Positions 52,670 to 60,921 of a DNA stretch of 64,000 bases are shown here, in pieces. Source of the DNA: Chitinophaga oryzae (GTDB lineage Bacteria; Bacteroidota; Bacteroidia; Chitinophagales; Chitinophagaceae). The DNA is taken from positions 62,001 through 126,000 of the forward strand of contig NZ_CP051204.2 in the NCBI RefSeq assembly GCF_012516375.2, given 5' to 3'. The notes beneath the pieces are model-generated. The model saw only the letters and a list, made by a program, of their open reading frames with translations, was not told the DNA's origin and did no database searches. The position numbers and the translations under genes were made by a program. Numbering within the stretch: position 1 is the first letter of the stretch; every line of letters begins with the position of its first letter.

Positions 52670-53032
52670 CTATTCTTCCTCAGCGCTGGCCTGCGCTGCT
52701 TTTTTCTTCTTACGGCGGTTGGTCACCTTATTGAAAATATTGATGCCCAGCTGCACGCCTATAAATTCCAGGGCCGTCATGAGGGCGCCGGTGGCAAAAT
52801 TCTTGAATTTACCGCTGCCCCAGGCCATTTTAGCCACGTTGGCGGCAATATTCAGTACGCCGCTATGCCTGGCGCTGCCGGGTATAACGGCATTCAGCGC
52901 CATCTTCTTATAATTGTCTTTAAAGTAGTCTACCCGCCTGCCCAGATCATTTTCCAGTTGCCGGGAGCGCATTTTCAAACGGGCAATTTCCAGGTCAAGG
53001 GTCTCCTGATTGGTTACTTTTACCTTACGCAT
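52670..53032 (-). CDS. small membrane-associated protein in a YtxH/holin cluster
   Basis: The 120-residue protein has a coiled-coil-like N-terminal half (LDLEIARLKMRSRQLENDL), a Gly/Ala-rich middle (AANVAKMAWGSGKFKNFATG), one hydrophobic stretch (MTALEFIGVQLGINIFN) and a Lys-rich end. Not recognised as a named family. It is the last of three genes on the minus strand (YtxH, holin-like, this), separated by 18-27 bases, which looks like one transcript for a cell-envelope stress set. Confidence 0.75.
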   Translation of the reverse strand: MRKVKVTNQETLDLEIARLKMRSRQLENDLGRRVDYFKDNYKKMALNAVIPGSARHSGVLNIAANVAKMAWGSGKFKNFATGALMTALEFIGVQLGINIFNKVTNRRKKKKAAQASAEEE

Positions 53033-53050
53033 GTGTAAACATTTTTCATG

Positions 53051-53524
53051 TTATCCTTTTGAAGTGTTTTCTGTAGCCTCTTCATTGGGCACATGTCCAT
53101 ATGTATCCTGATCATGTCCGGACGGGTTGTGTCCGGGCTGGTTATGAATATGTCCTGACTGTTCGTCCGCTTCTGCGATTTCCTCTACCAATTCTGTCAG
53201 CAACAACCTGGTGAGGGGCCGCTGTATCAACTGCCGGCGGAACAGCAGGATCACCACAAATAACAACACAAACAGGCCTGCAGCGCAGGAAAAACCAATC
53301 GTGAAGCTGCCGGTCATTTCGCCGATCCAGAATCCCACGACCATTCCGAGGAAAACGATCACGAAAAAGAACAGCAGGAAAGCCATCGTCAGGGAAAAGA
53401 ACAGTCCCAACGCTTTCGACAGCTTTCCTGCCGCCTGGAGCTTCAGCAGGTCCAGCCTGGTTTCCAGATATTCTCTGGCAACCTTGCCCGTTTGGTTAAA
53501 ATAGTTGCCGAAATTTTCTTCCAT
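53051..53524 (-). CDS. phage-holin-like (superfamily III) two-helix membrane protein
   Basis: The 157-residue protein has an amphipathic N-terminal helix (TGKVAREYLETRLDLLKLQ), two membrane helices (ALGLFFSLTMAFLLFFFVIV and FSCAAGLFVLLFVVILLFRR) and a His/Gly/Asp-rich tail (GHIHNQPGHNPSGHDQDTYG). This layout is typical of the chromosomal holin family found beside YtxH proteins in Bacteroidota. No phage genes are near. The role is unknown, possibly in the envelope stress response. Confidence 0.85.
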   Translation of the reverse strand: MEENFGNYFNQTGKVAREYLETRLDLLKLQAAGKLSKALGLFFSLTMAFLLFFFVIVFLGMVVGFWIGEMTGSFTIGFSCAAGLFVLLFVVILLFRRQLIQRPLTRLLLTELVEEIAEADEQSGHIHNQPGHNPSGHDQDTYGHVPNEEATENTSKG

Positions 53525-53550
53525 GCAATGTTTTTTAAACAGCTTAGGGG

Positions 53551-53745
53551 TTATGCCAACTCATTTTCCAATTCATCCTGGAACTGGTCCTTTCTTTTTC
53601 TCCATTTGTCTTTCAGCCTGTCTGTCTGGTCTTTTAGTTTTTCCACCAGTTCATCTTTTTTGTCGGAGTTCAGGAAATACCCTACTGCCACGCCTACGGC
53701 TGCACCAACAATAAAAGAAACAACAGCTTTGGAACTTGTACTCAT
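53551..53745 (-). CDS. YtxH-domain protein
   Basis: The ATG at 53745 gives 64 residues: a glycine-rich membrane helix, VVSFIVGAAVGVAVGYFL, then a charged coiled-coil-like tail (LVEKLKDQTDRLKDKWRKRK). This is the YtxH (general-stress) pattern. It heads the three-gene minus-strand set. An in-frame codon at 53781 would add 12 residues but spoil the compact start and is rejected. It is divergent from the AI-2E family gene. Confidence 0.88.
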   Translation of the reverse strand: MSTSSKAVVSFIVGAAVGVAVGYFLNSDKKDELVEKLKDQTDRLKDKWRKRKDQFQDELENELA

Positions 53746-53954
53746 AAAATAGGTTTTTAAGGTGAGAGAATAAGTTTTCATTTTTTGGTATCTAAAGGTT
53801 CACAAACACCATTCCATAAATGAATAATGTATAAAACTTTCCACTAAAATTCCGCATTAAGAACAAGCTTTGCGGTTTTTTGTTTAACTATCTTGGCCGG
53901 AAGCGCTGGTTCATTTTTTGCCTGTACCAATAAATTATCCGATATTATTGTACT

Positions 53955-55034
53955 ATGAGCTATCTCGACAACGACCGTCTCAAACAAATTGGGTTTCTTT
54001 TATTGATCCTTTTCCTGGCTATCCTGCTGTTTAAGGAATTATATTTGTTCTTCCCCGGCTTCCTGGGAGCCATCACCCTGTACGTGGCCTGCCGTAAATG
54101 GATGTTCCGGCTGGTGGAAGTGCGGAAATGGAAAAAGAGCCCTGCCGCCGCCCTCCTGATGACAGCTTCTTTCCTCATCATCCTGCTGCCTATCGGCGCA
54201 CTGGTAAACATGCTGTCATCCCGTGTGGCCTATGCCGCCAACCATTCCGGCGAAATCATCAACAAAGCCCGGGAATTCAATGAAAGGCTGCACCAGGAAA
54301 TAGGGATCGACCTGCTGTCTACCCAACAGCTGCAGAAACTGCAGGACGGGCTCACTGCCTTCCTGCCCGGCTTCCTCGGCGCCACGTTCAATACGCTGAC
54401 CGCCATCGCCATCATGTATTTCATCCTGTACTTTATGCTGGTCAACGGCCGGAAGATGGAGGAAAATCTCTACGAGTATATCCCGCTGCGGGATGAAAAC
54501 GTGGAAAGACTGGGCAGAGAATTCAACACACTGGTATTTGCCAATGCGCTGGGAATACCGCTGATTGCTGTTATACAAGGCATTGTATCGCTGATCGGGT
54601 ATCTTATCTTTGGCGTTCCGCAACCGTTTTTCTGGTTCGTGGTCACCTGTTTTACGGCCATGCTGCCGGTGATCGGCGCCGCAGCGGTATATGTGCCCAT
54701 GGGCGTGTATCTGCTGGCTACGGGCAGTACCTGGCAGGGCATTGCGGTACTGGTATACGGTTTTGGGGTGGTAGGCACCTCCGATAATATCTCCCGTTTT
54801 CTGCTGGCTAAAAAGATAGCGGATGTTCACCCCCTGATTACCATCTTCGGTGTGATCATCGGTGTTAACCTCTTTGGTTTTATTGGTCTGATATTCGGTC
54901 CCCTGCTCATTTCCATGTTCATCCTGCTGCTGGAAATCTATTCCAACGAATTCCTGGTGAAAAGAAGGGACCGCCGGCAACGGCATCAGCAGGAAACGGC
55001 GGCCGCCCATGGCAACCGACCGGCTGCCGACTAG
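53955..55034 (+). CDS. AI-2E family transporter
   Basis: The 359-residue protein has about seven to eight membrane helices. The family pattern includes LLLILFLAILLFKELYLFFPG at the start, TAIAIMYFILYFMLVNGRKM near residue 155, LIAVIQGIVSLIGYLIFGVP and the C-terminal PLITIFGVIIGVNLFGFIG followed by GPLLISMFILLLEIY. AI-2E proteins export small molecules; the name-giving autoinducer-2 transport is proven only in few. The last 20 residues are rich in His, Arg and Gln. Its TAG stop overlaps nadD's stop by four bases (ctag). Confidence 0.92.
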   Translation: MSYLDNDRLKQIGFLLLILFLAILLFKELYLFFPGFLGAITLYVACRKWMFRLVEVRKWKKSPAAALLMTASFLIILLPIGALVNMLSSRVAYAANHSGEIINKAREFNERLHQEIGIDLLSTQQLQKLQDGLTAFLPGFLGATFNTLTAIAIMYFILYFMLVNGRKMEENLYEYIPLRDENVERLGREFNTLVFANALGIPLIAVIQGIVSLIGYLIFGVPQPFFWFVVTCFTAMLPVIGAAAVYVPMGVYLLATGSTWQGIAVLVYGFGVVGTSDNISRFLLAKKIADVHPLITIFGVIIGVNLFGFIGLIFGPLLISMFILLLEIYSNEFLVKRRDRRQRHQQETAAAHGNRPAAD

Positions 55035-55600
55035 CGGAAGTAGTTGTTCTCCTGGATGTAATTGATCACCCCATCCGGTACCATATACCGTACGGACTTG
55101 CCCTCTTTGATCCATTTCCGAATGTCTGTCGCGGAAATATCGAGCATGGGCGCGTCCAGTATTTCCACCCGGGCGCCGTAGGTATCGGTGATATCATGCC
55201 CCGGACGGCGGTATACATATATCGGATAGTGCTGTACGATGTGCATATAATTCTTCCAGCGCGGCAGGTTCTGAAAACTGTCGCTCCCCATGATAATCGC
55301 AAACTCCTGTGTGGGGAATTTCTCCCCCATATAGGCCAGCGTGTCTACCGTAAAGGACGGCCGCGGCAGGGAAAACTCGATATTGCTGGCGCGCAGGCGC
55401 GGCTCATCTTTGATGGCCAGTTCCACCAGATGAAAACGGTCATGCTCATTCAGCAAAGTAGAGGAAGTCTTCAGTGGGTTCTGCGGGGAAACCACAAACC
55501 ATACTTTGTCCAGGTCAGTATTGTATGCTACATAATTGGCAATGATCAAATGCCCTGTGTGTATAGGATTAAAAGACCCGAAATACAAACCTATTCTCAT
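55031..55600 (-). CDS. nadD: nicotinate-nucleotide adenylyltransferase
   Basis: NadD joins nicotinate mononucleotide and ATP to give deamido-NAD in NAD synthesis. The 189-residue protein has the start MRIGLYFGSFNPIHTGHLII with the nucleotide-binding HxGH motif (HTGH) at residues 15-18, and the late LDISATDIRKWIKEGKSV motif that contacts ATP. DSFQNLPRWKNY is typical too. It acts in the cytosol. It is downstream of the paa cluster on the same strand, separated by a long inverted repeat, and is probably a separate unit. Confidence 0.96.
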   Translation of the reverse strand: MRIGLYFGSFNPIHTGHLIIANYVAYNTDLDKVWFVVSPQNPLKTSSTLLNEHDRFHLVELAIKDEPRLRASNIEFSLPRPSFTVDTLAYMGEKFPTQEFAIIMGSDSFQNLPRWKNYMHIVQHYPIYVYRRPGHDITDTYGARVEILDAPMLDISATDIRKWIKEGKSVRYMVPDGVINYIQENNYFR

Positions 55601-55614
55601 GTTTCATCTTTTTT

Positions 55615-55727
55615 CAATTACGGATTACGAATTACGAATTGAGGGCCTGCTTATGGAAAACGTCCTTCAGTAACCATGCTATAAGAAAGCGCTCAATTCG
55701 TAATTCGTAATTCGTAATCCGTAATTG
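55615..55727. repeat. inverted repeat with unequal arms (ttacgaatt type)
   Basis: Bases 55615-55643 (29) and 55692-55727 (36) are reverse complements except that the right arm has three copies of the 7-base unit (acgaatt/aattcgt) and the left has two. Everything else in the arms matches. The loop is 48 bases. It occupies most of the gap between paaD and nadD. The copy number difference suggests slippage within a hairpin or a recent insertion. Confidence 0.9.
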
Positions 55728-55778
55728 TAAAAGTAGGTATTTCCTGTGATAGCCATGGCGGAAACATAGAAACAACGC

Positions 55779-56276
55779 TTATTCCAGCGGCTTGAACTGC
55801 TCAAACACCTGGCCACATGACTTGCAGTAATGAATAGCGCGGCACAACGTGGACCCGAACGGTGAACGGAGATAGGTGTGTTCGCTGCCGCAATGCGGGC
55901 AAGGCGTGTTCAGCATGATCTCCGGCCGTACGTCCCCTTCCAGTACCGGCGGCGGCGCGATCCCGAAGTTCTTCAGTTTCTCTTTGGCGGCAGCCGTCAT
56001 CCGGTTGCTTTCCCAGTGCACATGTTTATCGATTTCTACGGTCACGGCTACCCCAAGCGCCTTTTCCACTACCGTCCTGATATTATCTTTAATATAACTG
56101 ACGGCCGGGCAGGCGGCGAACGTAGGTATCATGCGGACCAATACGGGCTGCCCTTCCGTGATGTCCACCCCGGTGATCATACCGAGATCTATCACGCTGA
56201 GCACCGGTATCTCAGGGTCCATCACCTGTTCCAGCGCATGATATACATCTTCCTGTGAAATAGTGGCTGACATCAT
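55779..56276 (-). CDS. paaD: phenylacetyl-CoA epoxidase subunit PaaD
   Basis: The 165-residue protein has an N-terminal DUF59-like (MIP18) domain: VYHALEQVMDPEIPVLSVIDLG and VRMIPTFAACPAVSYIKDNI. The C-terminus holds a zinc- or Fe-S-binding ribbon, CPHCGSEHTYLRSPFG and HYCKSCGQVF. PaaD helps to assemble or activate the epoxidase. It starts one or two codons after the paaC stop (double ATG at 56276 and 56273). It is the last gene of the set in this window; paaE is not seen after it. Confidence 0.94.
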   Translation of the reverse strand: MMSATISQEDVYHALEQVMDPEIPVLSVIDLGMITGVDITEGQPVLVRMIPTFAACPAVSYIKDNIRTVVEKALGVAVTVEIDKHVHWESNRMTAAAKEKLKNFGIAPPPVLEGDVRPEIMLNTPCPHCGSEHTYLRSPFGSTLCRAIHYCKSCGQVFEQFKPLE

Positions 56277-56277
56277 A

Positions 56278-57042
56278 TTACCAGCTGGCCTCCGTGTCCA
56301 GGTTAAATACTTCTCCCATCTCTTTCAGCAACGGCCCCAGGTACGTGGTATGAAACCCCTGCCTGCCGCCATACGCCGGCGTGATGGAATCCATATCAGG
56401 AAGATTGAGGGAGGCATTCACCAGCACGGGATAGATACGGTCCAGCCAACGATGGTACAACTCCTTCTCCCCGGGGTACACCTTCTCCGCGATCAGCGTT
56501 TCCTCGTGAGCGGCAGAAGGTTCAAAGATACCGGCGGCAAGGGCGATAGTATCGTTCAGCGCCGTCTGCATCCGGGCATATCCCTCTTCACTGGCTTTGC
56601 TCAGCTGCATGATGAATGCGTTGGCATGCAGTGTATGGTATTTCAATTCTCCCTTTATTTTTTTACTGAGCAGCTGAAACGGTTCGAAGCTGCTGTCCTG
56701 CAAGCTTTCATAACGTGCTGTTTCGGCATGGTCGAACAGGAAATGCCGCATCAGGCTGAAATCATAGCCGCCATTGGGCATCTCCACCAGGTGGGCGCAT
56801 TTAAAAGCGCTTTCCGGGCGCATAAATGCAAAGCGGTCAGGATCTTCGCCGCCGAGATGTTCATGCAGGATGCGGTACAGCGCCCAGGCATGGCCGATCT
56901 TGTCCTGTGCCATGGAGGAAAAGGCAATATCTTCTTCCATAACAGGACCGAGGCCTGTCCATTCGGAATTACGATGGCCCTGAATCAGTTCATCGTCGGC
57001 CATCTTTATAATAAGGTCTGCTAATGCTGCGTTGCTGATCAT
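56278..57042 (-). CDS. paaC: phenylacetyl-CoA epoxidase subunit PaaC
   Basis: The 254-residue protein has the ferritin-like PaaC features: LADLIIKMADDELIQGHRNSE, then EEDIAFSSMAQDKIGHAWALY and a later FDHAETARYESLQDS. PaaC is the structural partner of the catalytic PaaA in the epoxidase complex. It lacks a full di-iron site, as expected. Its ATG overlaps the paaB stop by four bases (ATGA), so the two are translationally coupled. Confidence 0.95.
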   Translation of the reverse strand: MISNAALADLIIKMADDELIQGHRNSEWTGLGPVMEEDIAFSSMAQDKIGHAWALYRILHEHLGGEDPDRFAFMRPESAFKCAHLVEMPNGGYDFSLMRHFLFDHAETARYESLQDSSFEPFQLLSKKIKGELKYHTLHANAFIMQLSKASEEGYARMQTALNDTIALAAGIFEPSAAHEETLIAEKVYPGEKELYHRWLDRIYPVLVNASLNLPDMDSITPAYGGRQGFHTTYLGPLLKEMGEVFNLDTEASW

Positions 57043-57407
57043 TTCGATTGTTTGAATTTGTTGATCTTCTCCATTACCTTAAAACCACTGGCATCGCGGT
57101 AGTTCTTTTCCAGATTGTTGGCGAACATATCTTCATCTTCCACATCAAAAGCCAGAATGTCGGCACTTCTGACTACCCACAGGTTCACACATTTTTTACG
57201 GCGGGCAAATTGTTCTTTGGCAAAAACCAGCGCCAGCTGCGGGTCCGGTGCATGCACACAGCCTACGTGCTCATGGTGGGCCCCCCTCTTCTCCTGGTGA
57301 AACACTTCGTACACATTCCAGTTCTCCCCTTCCTCCACTTTGATGACCGCGCTGGCATCACCCAGCTTCAGCCTGTTGACACGCGGATCTAAAGACTCGT
57401 TAGACAT
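57039..57407 (-). CDS. paaB: phenylacetyl-CoA epoxidase subunit PaaB
   Basis: The 122-residue protein has the PaaB core: WNVYEVFHQEKRGAHHEHVG, VHAPDPQLALVFAKEQFARR and LWVVRSADI. PaaB is a small subunit that bridges PaaAC pairs. The start and end are well defined; the N-terminal 20 residues (LDPRVNRLKLG) are typical of Bacteroidota forms. It follows paaA by 79 bases. Confidence 0.94.
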   Translation of the reverse strand: MSNESLDPRVNRLKLGDASAVIKVEEGENWNVYEVFHQEKRGAHHEHVGCVHAPDPQLALVFAKEQFARRKKCVNLWVVRSADILAFDVEDEDMFANNLEKNYRDASGFKVMEKINKFKQSK

Positions 57408-57486
57408 GAATTTGTTGATTGCTTTTTTAAACGAAAAACTGCCTGTCGACCGGGATCGCAGGCTATAACGTGCAGGTATATACGAT

Positions 57487-58485
57487 TTAAGCCACCGGCA
57501 ACGCGCGCCGCTCTGCCGGGTTCATTAATGCCTTGCGTACCCAGCGCCCCTCTTCTTCCGCCCACTTACGCACCTGCAGCCGCTCTGCGTTGCACGGACC
57601 GCCGCCGTTGATCACCCGGAAAAATTCGTCCCAGTCGGGATCGGTATATTCCCAGCGGCCTGTATCCGCATTTTTGCGGAGCAACGGGTCCGGCAGGGTC
57701 AGTCCCAGCTCCCATATTTTAGGCACATAGCTGTCGAGGAACTGGTTACGCATTTCATCATTGCTGGCCATCTTCACTTTCCATTGCATCAGCTTTTCGC
57801 TGTGCCGGGAAGTTTTGTCGGGAGGACCGAAGAAATGCATGATCGGCTGCCACCAGCGGTTCAGCGCATCCTGCAGCATGGCTTTCTGCTCCGGCGTACC
57901 GGTTGCCAGCTCAATAAACGCATCATGCCCCTGTTTCAGGTGGAAGCTCTCTTCATAACAGATACGCTCCAGCGCCCGGCAATAAGGGCCATAGGAACCC
58001 TTGGCATTGGCCACCTGGTTCACAATAGCGGCCGCATCGATCAGGAAACCGATCACAGTCACATCCGCCCATGTTTTGGCGGGATAGTTAAATACGTTGG
58101 AATATTTGGATTTGCCGCTGAGCAGGTCGTTGATCATTGCTTCCCTTGACTTGCCAAGGGTTTCCGCTGCATTGTACAGCAATTGGCCGTGACCGATCTC
58201 ATCCTGTACCTTGGCGATCAGGGCCAGTTTACGCTTAAATCCGGGAGCGCGGGTGATCCATGTTCCTTCCGGCAATGCCCCGATGATTTCTGAGTGCGCG
58301 TGCTGTTCAATTAAACGGATGAGTTGTCTGCGATACTCCGCCGGCATCCAGTCGCCCGGCTCAATTTTTTCCCCCCTGGCGATCCTTTCTTCAAAAGCCG
58401 CCAGCTTTCCGGGATCATCATGCTGTTGTTCTTCCCGCAGCTGTTTACCGTTTGGTTCGTCGAAAATATATCCGCCGCCGTACAT
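57487..58485 (-). CDS. paaA: phenylacetyl-CoA epoxidase catalytic subunit PaaA
   Basis: The 332-residue subunit carries the di-iron site: the helices with [37 protein letters not shown] and the second pair [20 protein letters not shown]. It epoxidises the ring of phenylacetyl-CoA with O2. The N-terminal [16 protein letters not shown] is usual in the family. The gene heads the paaABCD set on the minus strand. The divergent gap to the DUF922 gene is 162 bases. Confidence 0.96.
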   Translation of the reverse strand: MYGGGYIFDEPNGKQLREEQQHDDPGKLAAFEERIARGEKIEPGDWMPAEYRRQLIRLIEQHAHSEIIGALPEGTWITRAPGFKRKLALIAKVQDEIGHGQLLYNAAETLGKSREAMINDLLSGKSKYSNVFNYPAKTWADVTVIGFLIDAAAIVNQVANAKGSYGPYCRALERICYEESFHLKQGHDAFIELATGTPEQKAMLQDALNRWWQPIMHFFGPPDKTSRHSEKLMQWKVKMASNDEMRNQFLDSYVPKIWELGLTLPDPLLRKNADTGRWEYTDPDWDEFFRVINGGGPCNAERLQVRKWAEEEGRWVRKALMNPAERRALPVA

Positions 58486-58647
58486 AGTGCGATTGTTTTG
58501 GTTGGAAGTAAATTACGGAAAAAAGCCCGTTTCCGGCAGAAAATGATTGTTAAAACGCCGGGGCAAATGTTATAGAATTTACAAATTTTGGCGCCCGGGA
58601 ACAGGCAGTCCCGCATTTTCCTAATTTTATTCCTGTTGTCCACAGGT

Positions 58648-59310
58648 ATGCCACCCTTATTACATATATTTTGTATGTTTTTTTTGCCCTTCGGGCAGAC
58701 GGAAACGCATATCCCGCCGGCGCCGCCGCATAAAATCATCCACATCCAGCTGGAATTCGAGGACCGGGAAGATGAGGACGACCCGGATTCAGACACCCTT
58801 TTTTATTCCAACACCCGCAGGCTCCGCTGGGACGATTTCAGGGGTACGCCCTCTCCTGCCGGACCCAGCGCCGCCGTGTCCTACACCAGCTTTTCCTACG
58901 AAGGCGCCAGCACCCTCTCCCACGACACGCTGAAAATCAAGCTGATCATGCAGGTGTTCTTTATAAAAAGCGCCTCCTGGGTACGGAACGATGCACGCGA
59001 CAACTACGCGCTGATGCATGAACAGCTGCATTTCGACATCACCCGGCTGGTGGTGGAACGCTTCAAACAAAAGCTGCGGCAAACTGCATTGAACCGCGAC
59101 GACTACGACAGTGTTATACAATATCAATATCTCCAGTCTTTCCAGGAAATGAACCGCATGCAGTACGCCTTCGACCGCGACACCCATCACGGCACCAATA
59201 TGGCTGCGCAGGTCCGATGGCGGGATAAAGTCAACCTGGGCCTTAAAAACAAAGGGGTGATGCCGGAAGAACTTGGATATGATCTCTTTGGTAACTTTGG
59301 TCCACAATAG
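58648..59310 (+). CDS. DUF922-like putative zinc protease
   Basis: From an ATG at 58648 the protein has 220 residues and a hydrophobic leader (LLHIFCMFFLPFG). A TTG at 58588 would give an extended start; I prefer the later one as the leader becomes N-terminal. The conserved DUF922 part has TRRLRWDDFRGTP and a candidate zinc site, ALMHEQLHFDI (HEQLH fits HExxH). The tail has FDRDTHHGTNMAAQVRW, with another His pair. The protein is likely secreted. It is divergent from paaA and lies 50 bases before the S41 gene. Confidence 0.8.
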   Translation: MPPLLHIFCMFFLPFGQTETHIPPAPPHKIIHIQLEFEDREDEDDPDSDTLFYSNTRRLRWDDFRGTPSPAGPSAAVSYTSFSYEGASTLSHDTLKIKLIMQVFFIKSASWVRNDARDNYALMHEQLHFDITRLVVERFKQKLRQTALNRDDYDSVIQYQYLQSFQEMNRMQYAFDRDTHHGTNMAAQVRWRDKVNLGLKNKGVMPEELGYDLFGNFGPQ

Positions 59311-59347
59311 TGTTATACTATTGTTCGTTTAATCATTCGGGTTATCC

Positions 59348-59355
59348 TAAATTTG
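59348..59355 (+). promoter_or_regulatory. -7 box TAAATTTG directly before the S41 peptidase start
   Basis: TAAATTTG at 59348-59355 fits TAnnTTTG. The ATG is at 59361, five bases later. A TTG at 59321-59323 is 24 bases before the box, slightly far. The position suggests a leaderless mRNA, as for the MFS gene at 42729. Confidence 0.5.
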
Positions 59356-59360
59356 CTGCT

Positions 59361-60779
59361 ATGCAACCAAATCGACGCAACTGGCTGATCGCCGGCCTCC
59401 TGTTCACCGCCCTGTTCTCTGCCTGTAAAAAAAAGGACGCGGCAGGCCCGCAACGACAACAGGGCAATATCAACGATAGTATCTTCTCCGTGTTTAAAGA
59501 CATTTACCTGTGGACAGATGTTATTCCCGATTCCGCCACCTTTAAGCCGGAAAGCTATTCCTCCCCGGTGAGCATGTTCCGCTCACTCATCAGCATCAAA
59601 AAGAACAATACGGGCAGCCAGCCACTCGATAAATACAGCTTCCTGGACGACGGCAGCACTTCCCGTACCATCCAGGAAGGTATTGCAGGCGACATGGGCT
59701 TCGAAGTCGGCTATCAGACAGACAATACGCTCTATGTTGTGTACGTTTACGCCGGCTCCCCGGCAGATAAAGCCGGCATCAAACGCGGATGGCAGCTCAC
59801 CAGCGTCAACGGTACCACCAGCTTCCAGGTAGGACAAGCGACAGACAACCTGCTCAACGCCGCCTTTTCCAGCAAAAGCGCCACCTGGATATTCCGCAAA
59901 CCGGATAATAATTCCCAGACCATCACGCTGTCTCCCGCCACCTATAAACTCAATCCTGTTCTCTACGCCAACACCTACAATTTCAACGGCACCAAAGTAG
60001 GCTACGTTGTATTCAACAACTTCGTCGCCCTTATGGATGTGAAGCCCACCTTCGATTCACTGTTCAATGTGTGGGCGCAGGGCGGTGTTACCCGGGTGAT
60101 CATGGACCTCCGTTACAACGGCGGCGGCCTCCTGGAAACGGCGGAATACCTGGCCAACAACCTCGCGCCGGCCAGCGCCAGCAATACCGTGATGTATACG
60201 CAGCAGTTCAACAGCAACGTCCATAATAACAACTACAGCTATATTTTCCGGAACATGAAAGCGCTCCCATACAATCCCAATATGTACTGGACGGAGATCT
60301 TCCGGAACGAAGCCACCACTTATAAAACCGCCAGGTTCCAAAAACAGGGGAATCTGGCCCTGACCAACCTGAGCTTCATCGTTACCTACGGCACTGTGTC
60401 TGCCAGCGAACTGCTGTACAATGTGCTGAAGCCCACCATGAAACCACACCTGATCGGCGGCACCACTTACGGTAAACCGGTAGGTTTCATCAACATCCCC
60501 TTTGGCCAGTATGATATGTATGCCGTTTCTTTCCAGACATTCAACGCCGCCGGCGAAGGAAATTATTTCGATGGCATCGCCCCCACCCTTACGGTAACGG
60601 ACGACTATACCCACAACTGGGGCAGCCTCAGTGATCCGTTGCTGCGCTCCGCGCTGACAGACATGGGCATCCCGGCATCAGCGCTGGGCAGAATGGCCAC
60701 CACCGAGCTTAGCACCGGCAGGATCGGAACGCTGCGCCAGAGCAACCGCTTCCAGGGCATGATACAAACATTGAGATAA
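59361..60779 (+). CDS. S41-family (C-terminal processing) peptidase lipoprotein
   Basis: The ATG at 59361 gives 472 residues with a lipoprotein leader, RRNWLIAGLLFTALFSAC, then KKK. A PDZ-like domain is seen at about residues 110-190 (VVYVYAGSPADKAGIKRGWQL). The S41 catalytic region has VIMDLRYNGGGLLETAEYLAN near residue 245 and TYGTVSASELLYNVLKP (residues ~341-357) with the nucleophile Ser. The usual late Lys/Glu region has PHLIGGTTYGKPVG. It cleaves proteins in the periplasm or at the outer membrane. The gene is convergent with the M28 peptidase gene. Confidence 0.93.
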   Translation: MQPNRRNWLIAGLLFTALFSACKKKDAAGPQRQQGNINDSIFSVFKDIYLWTDVIPDSATFKPESYSSPVSMFRSLISIKKNNTGSQPLDKYSFLDDGSTSRTIQEGIAGDMGFEVGYQTDNTLYVVYVYAGSPADKAGIKRGWQLTSVNGTTSFQVGQATDNLLNAAFSSKSATWIFRKPDNNSQTITLSPATYKLNPVLYANTYNFNGTKVGYVVFNNFVALMDVKPTFDSLFNVWAQGGVTRVIMDLRYNGGGLLETAEYLANNLAPASASNTVMYTQQFNSNVHNNNYSYIFRNMKALPYNPNMYWTEIFRNEATTYKTARFQKQGNLALTNLSFIVTYGTVSASELLYNVLKPTMKPHLIGGTTYGKPVGFINIPFGQYDMYAVSFQTFNAAGEGNYFDGIAPTLTVTDDYTHNWGSLSDPLLRSALTDMGIPASALGRMATTELSTGRIGTLRQSNRFQGMIQTLR

Positions 60780-60783
60780 ATAC

Positions 60784-60921
60784 ATTTAGGGATTTTTTGA
60801 TTTACGAATTTTTTGATTTCTGGAATAAAGAAGAGAAGACCGGCGCGAATGACGATCGCGCCGGTCTTCTCTTTTATCATTTATAAAATTAAAAAATTCG
60901 TAAATCAAAAAATCCCTAAAT
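60784..60921. repeat. nested inverted repeat: 36-base outer arms and 17-base inner hairpin
   Basis: Bases 60784-60819 pair with 60886-60921 (35 of 36). Between them, 60832-60848 pairs exactly with 60856-60872, a GC-rich stem with a 7-base loop that looks like a classic two-way terminator. The outer arms are A+T-rich. The right outer arm runs six bases into the M28 gene and so includes its stop codon. It lies between convergent genes. Confidence 0.93.
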
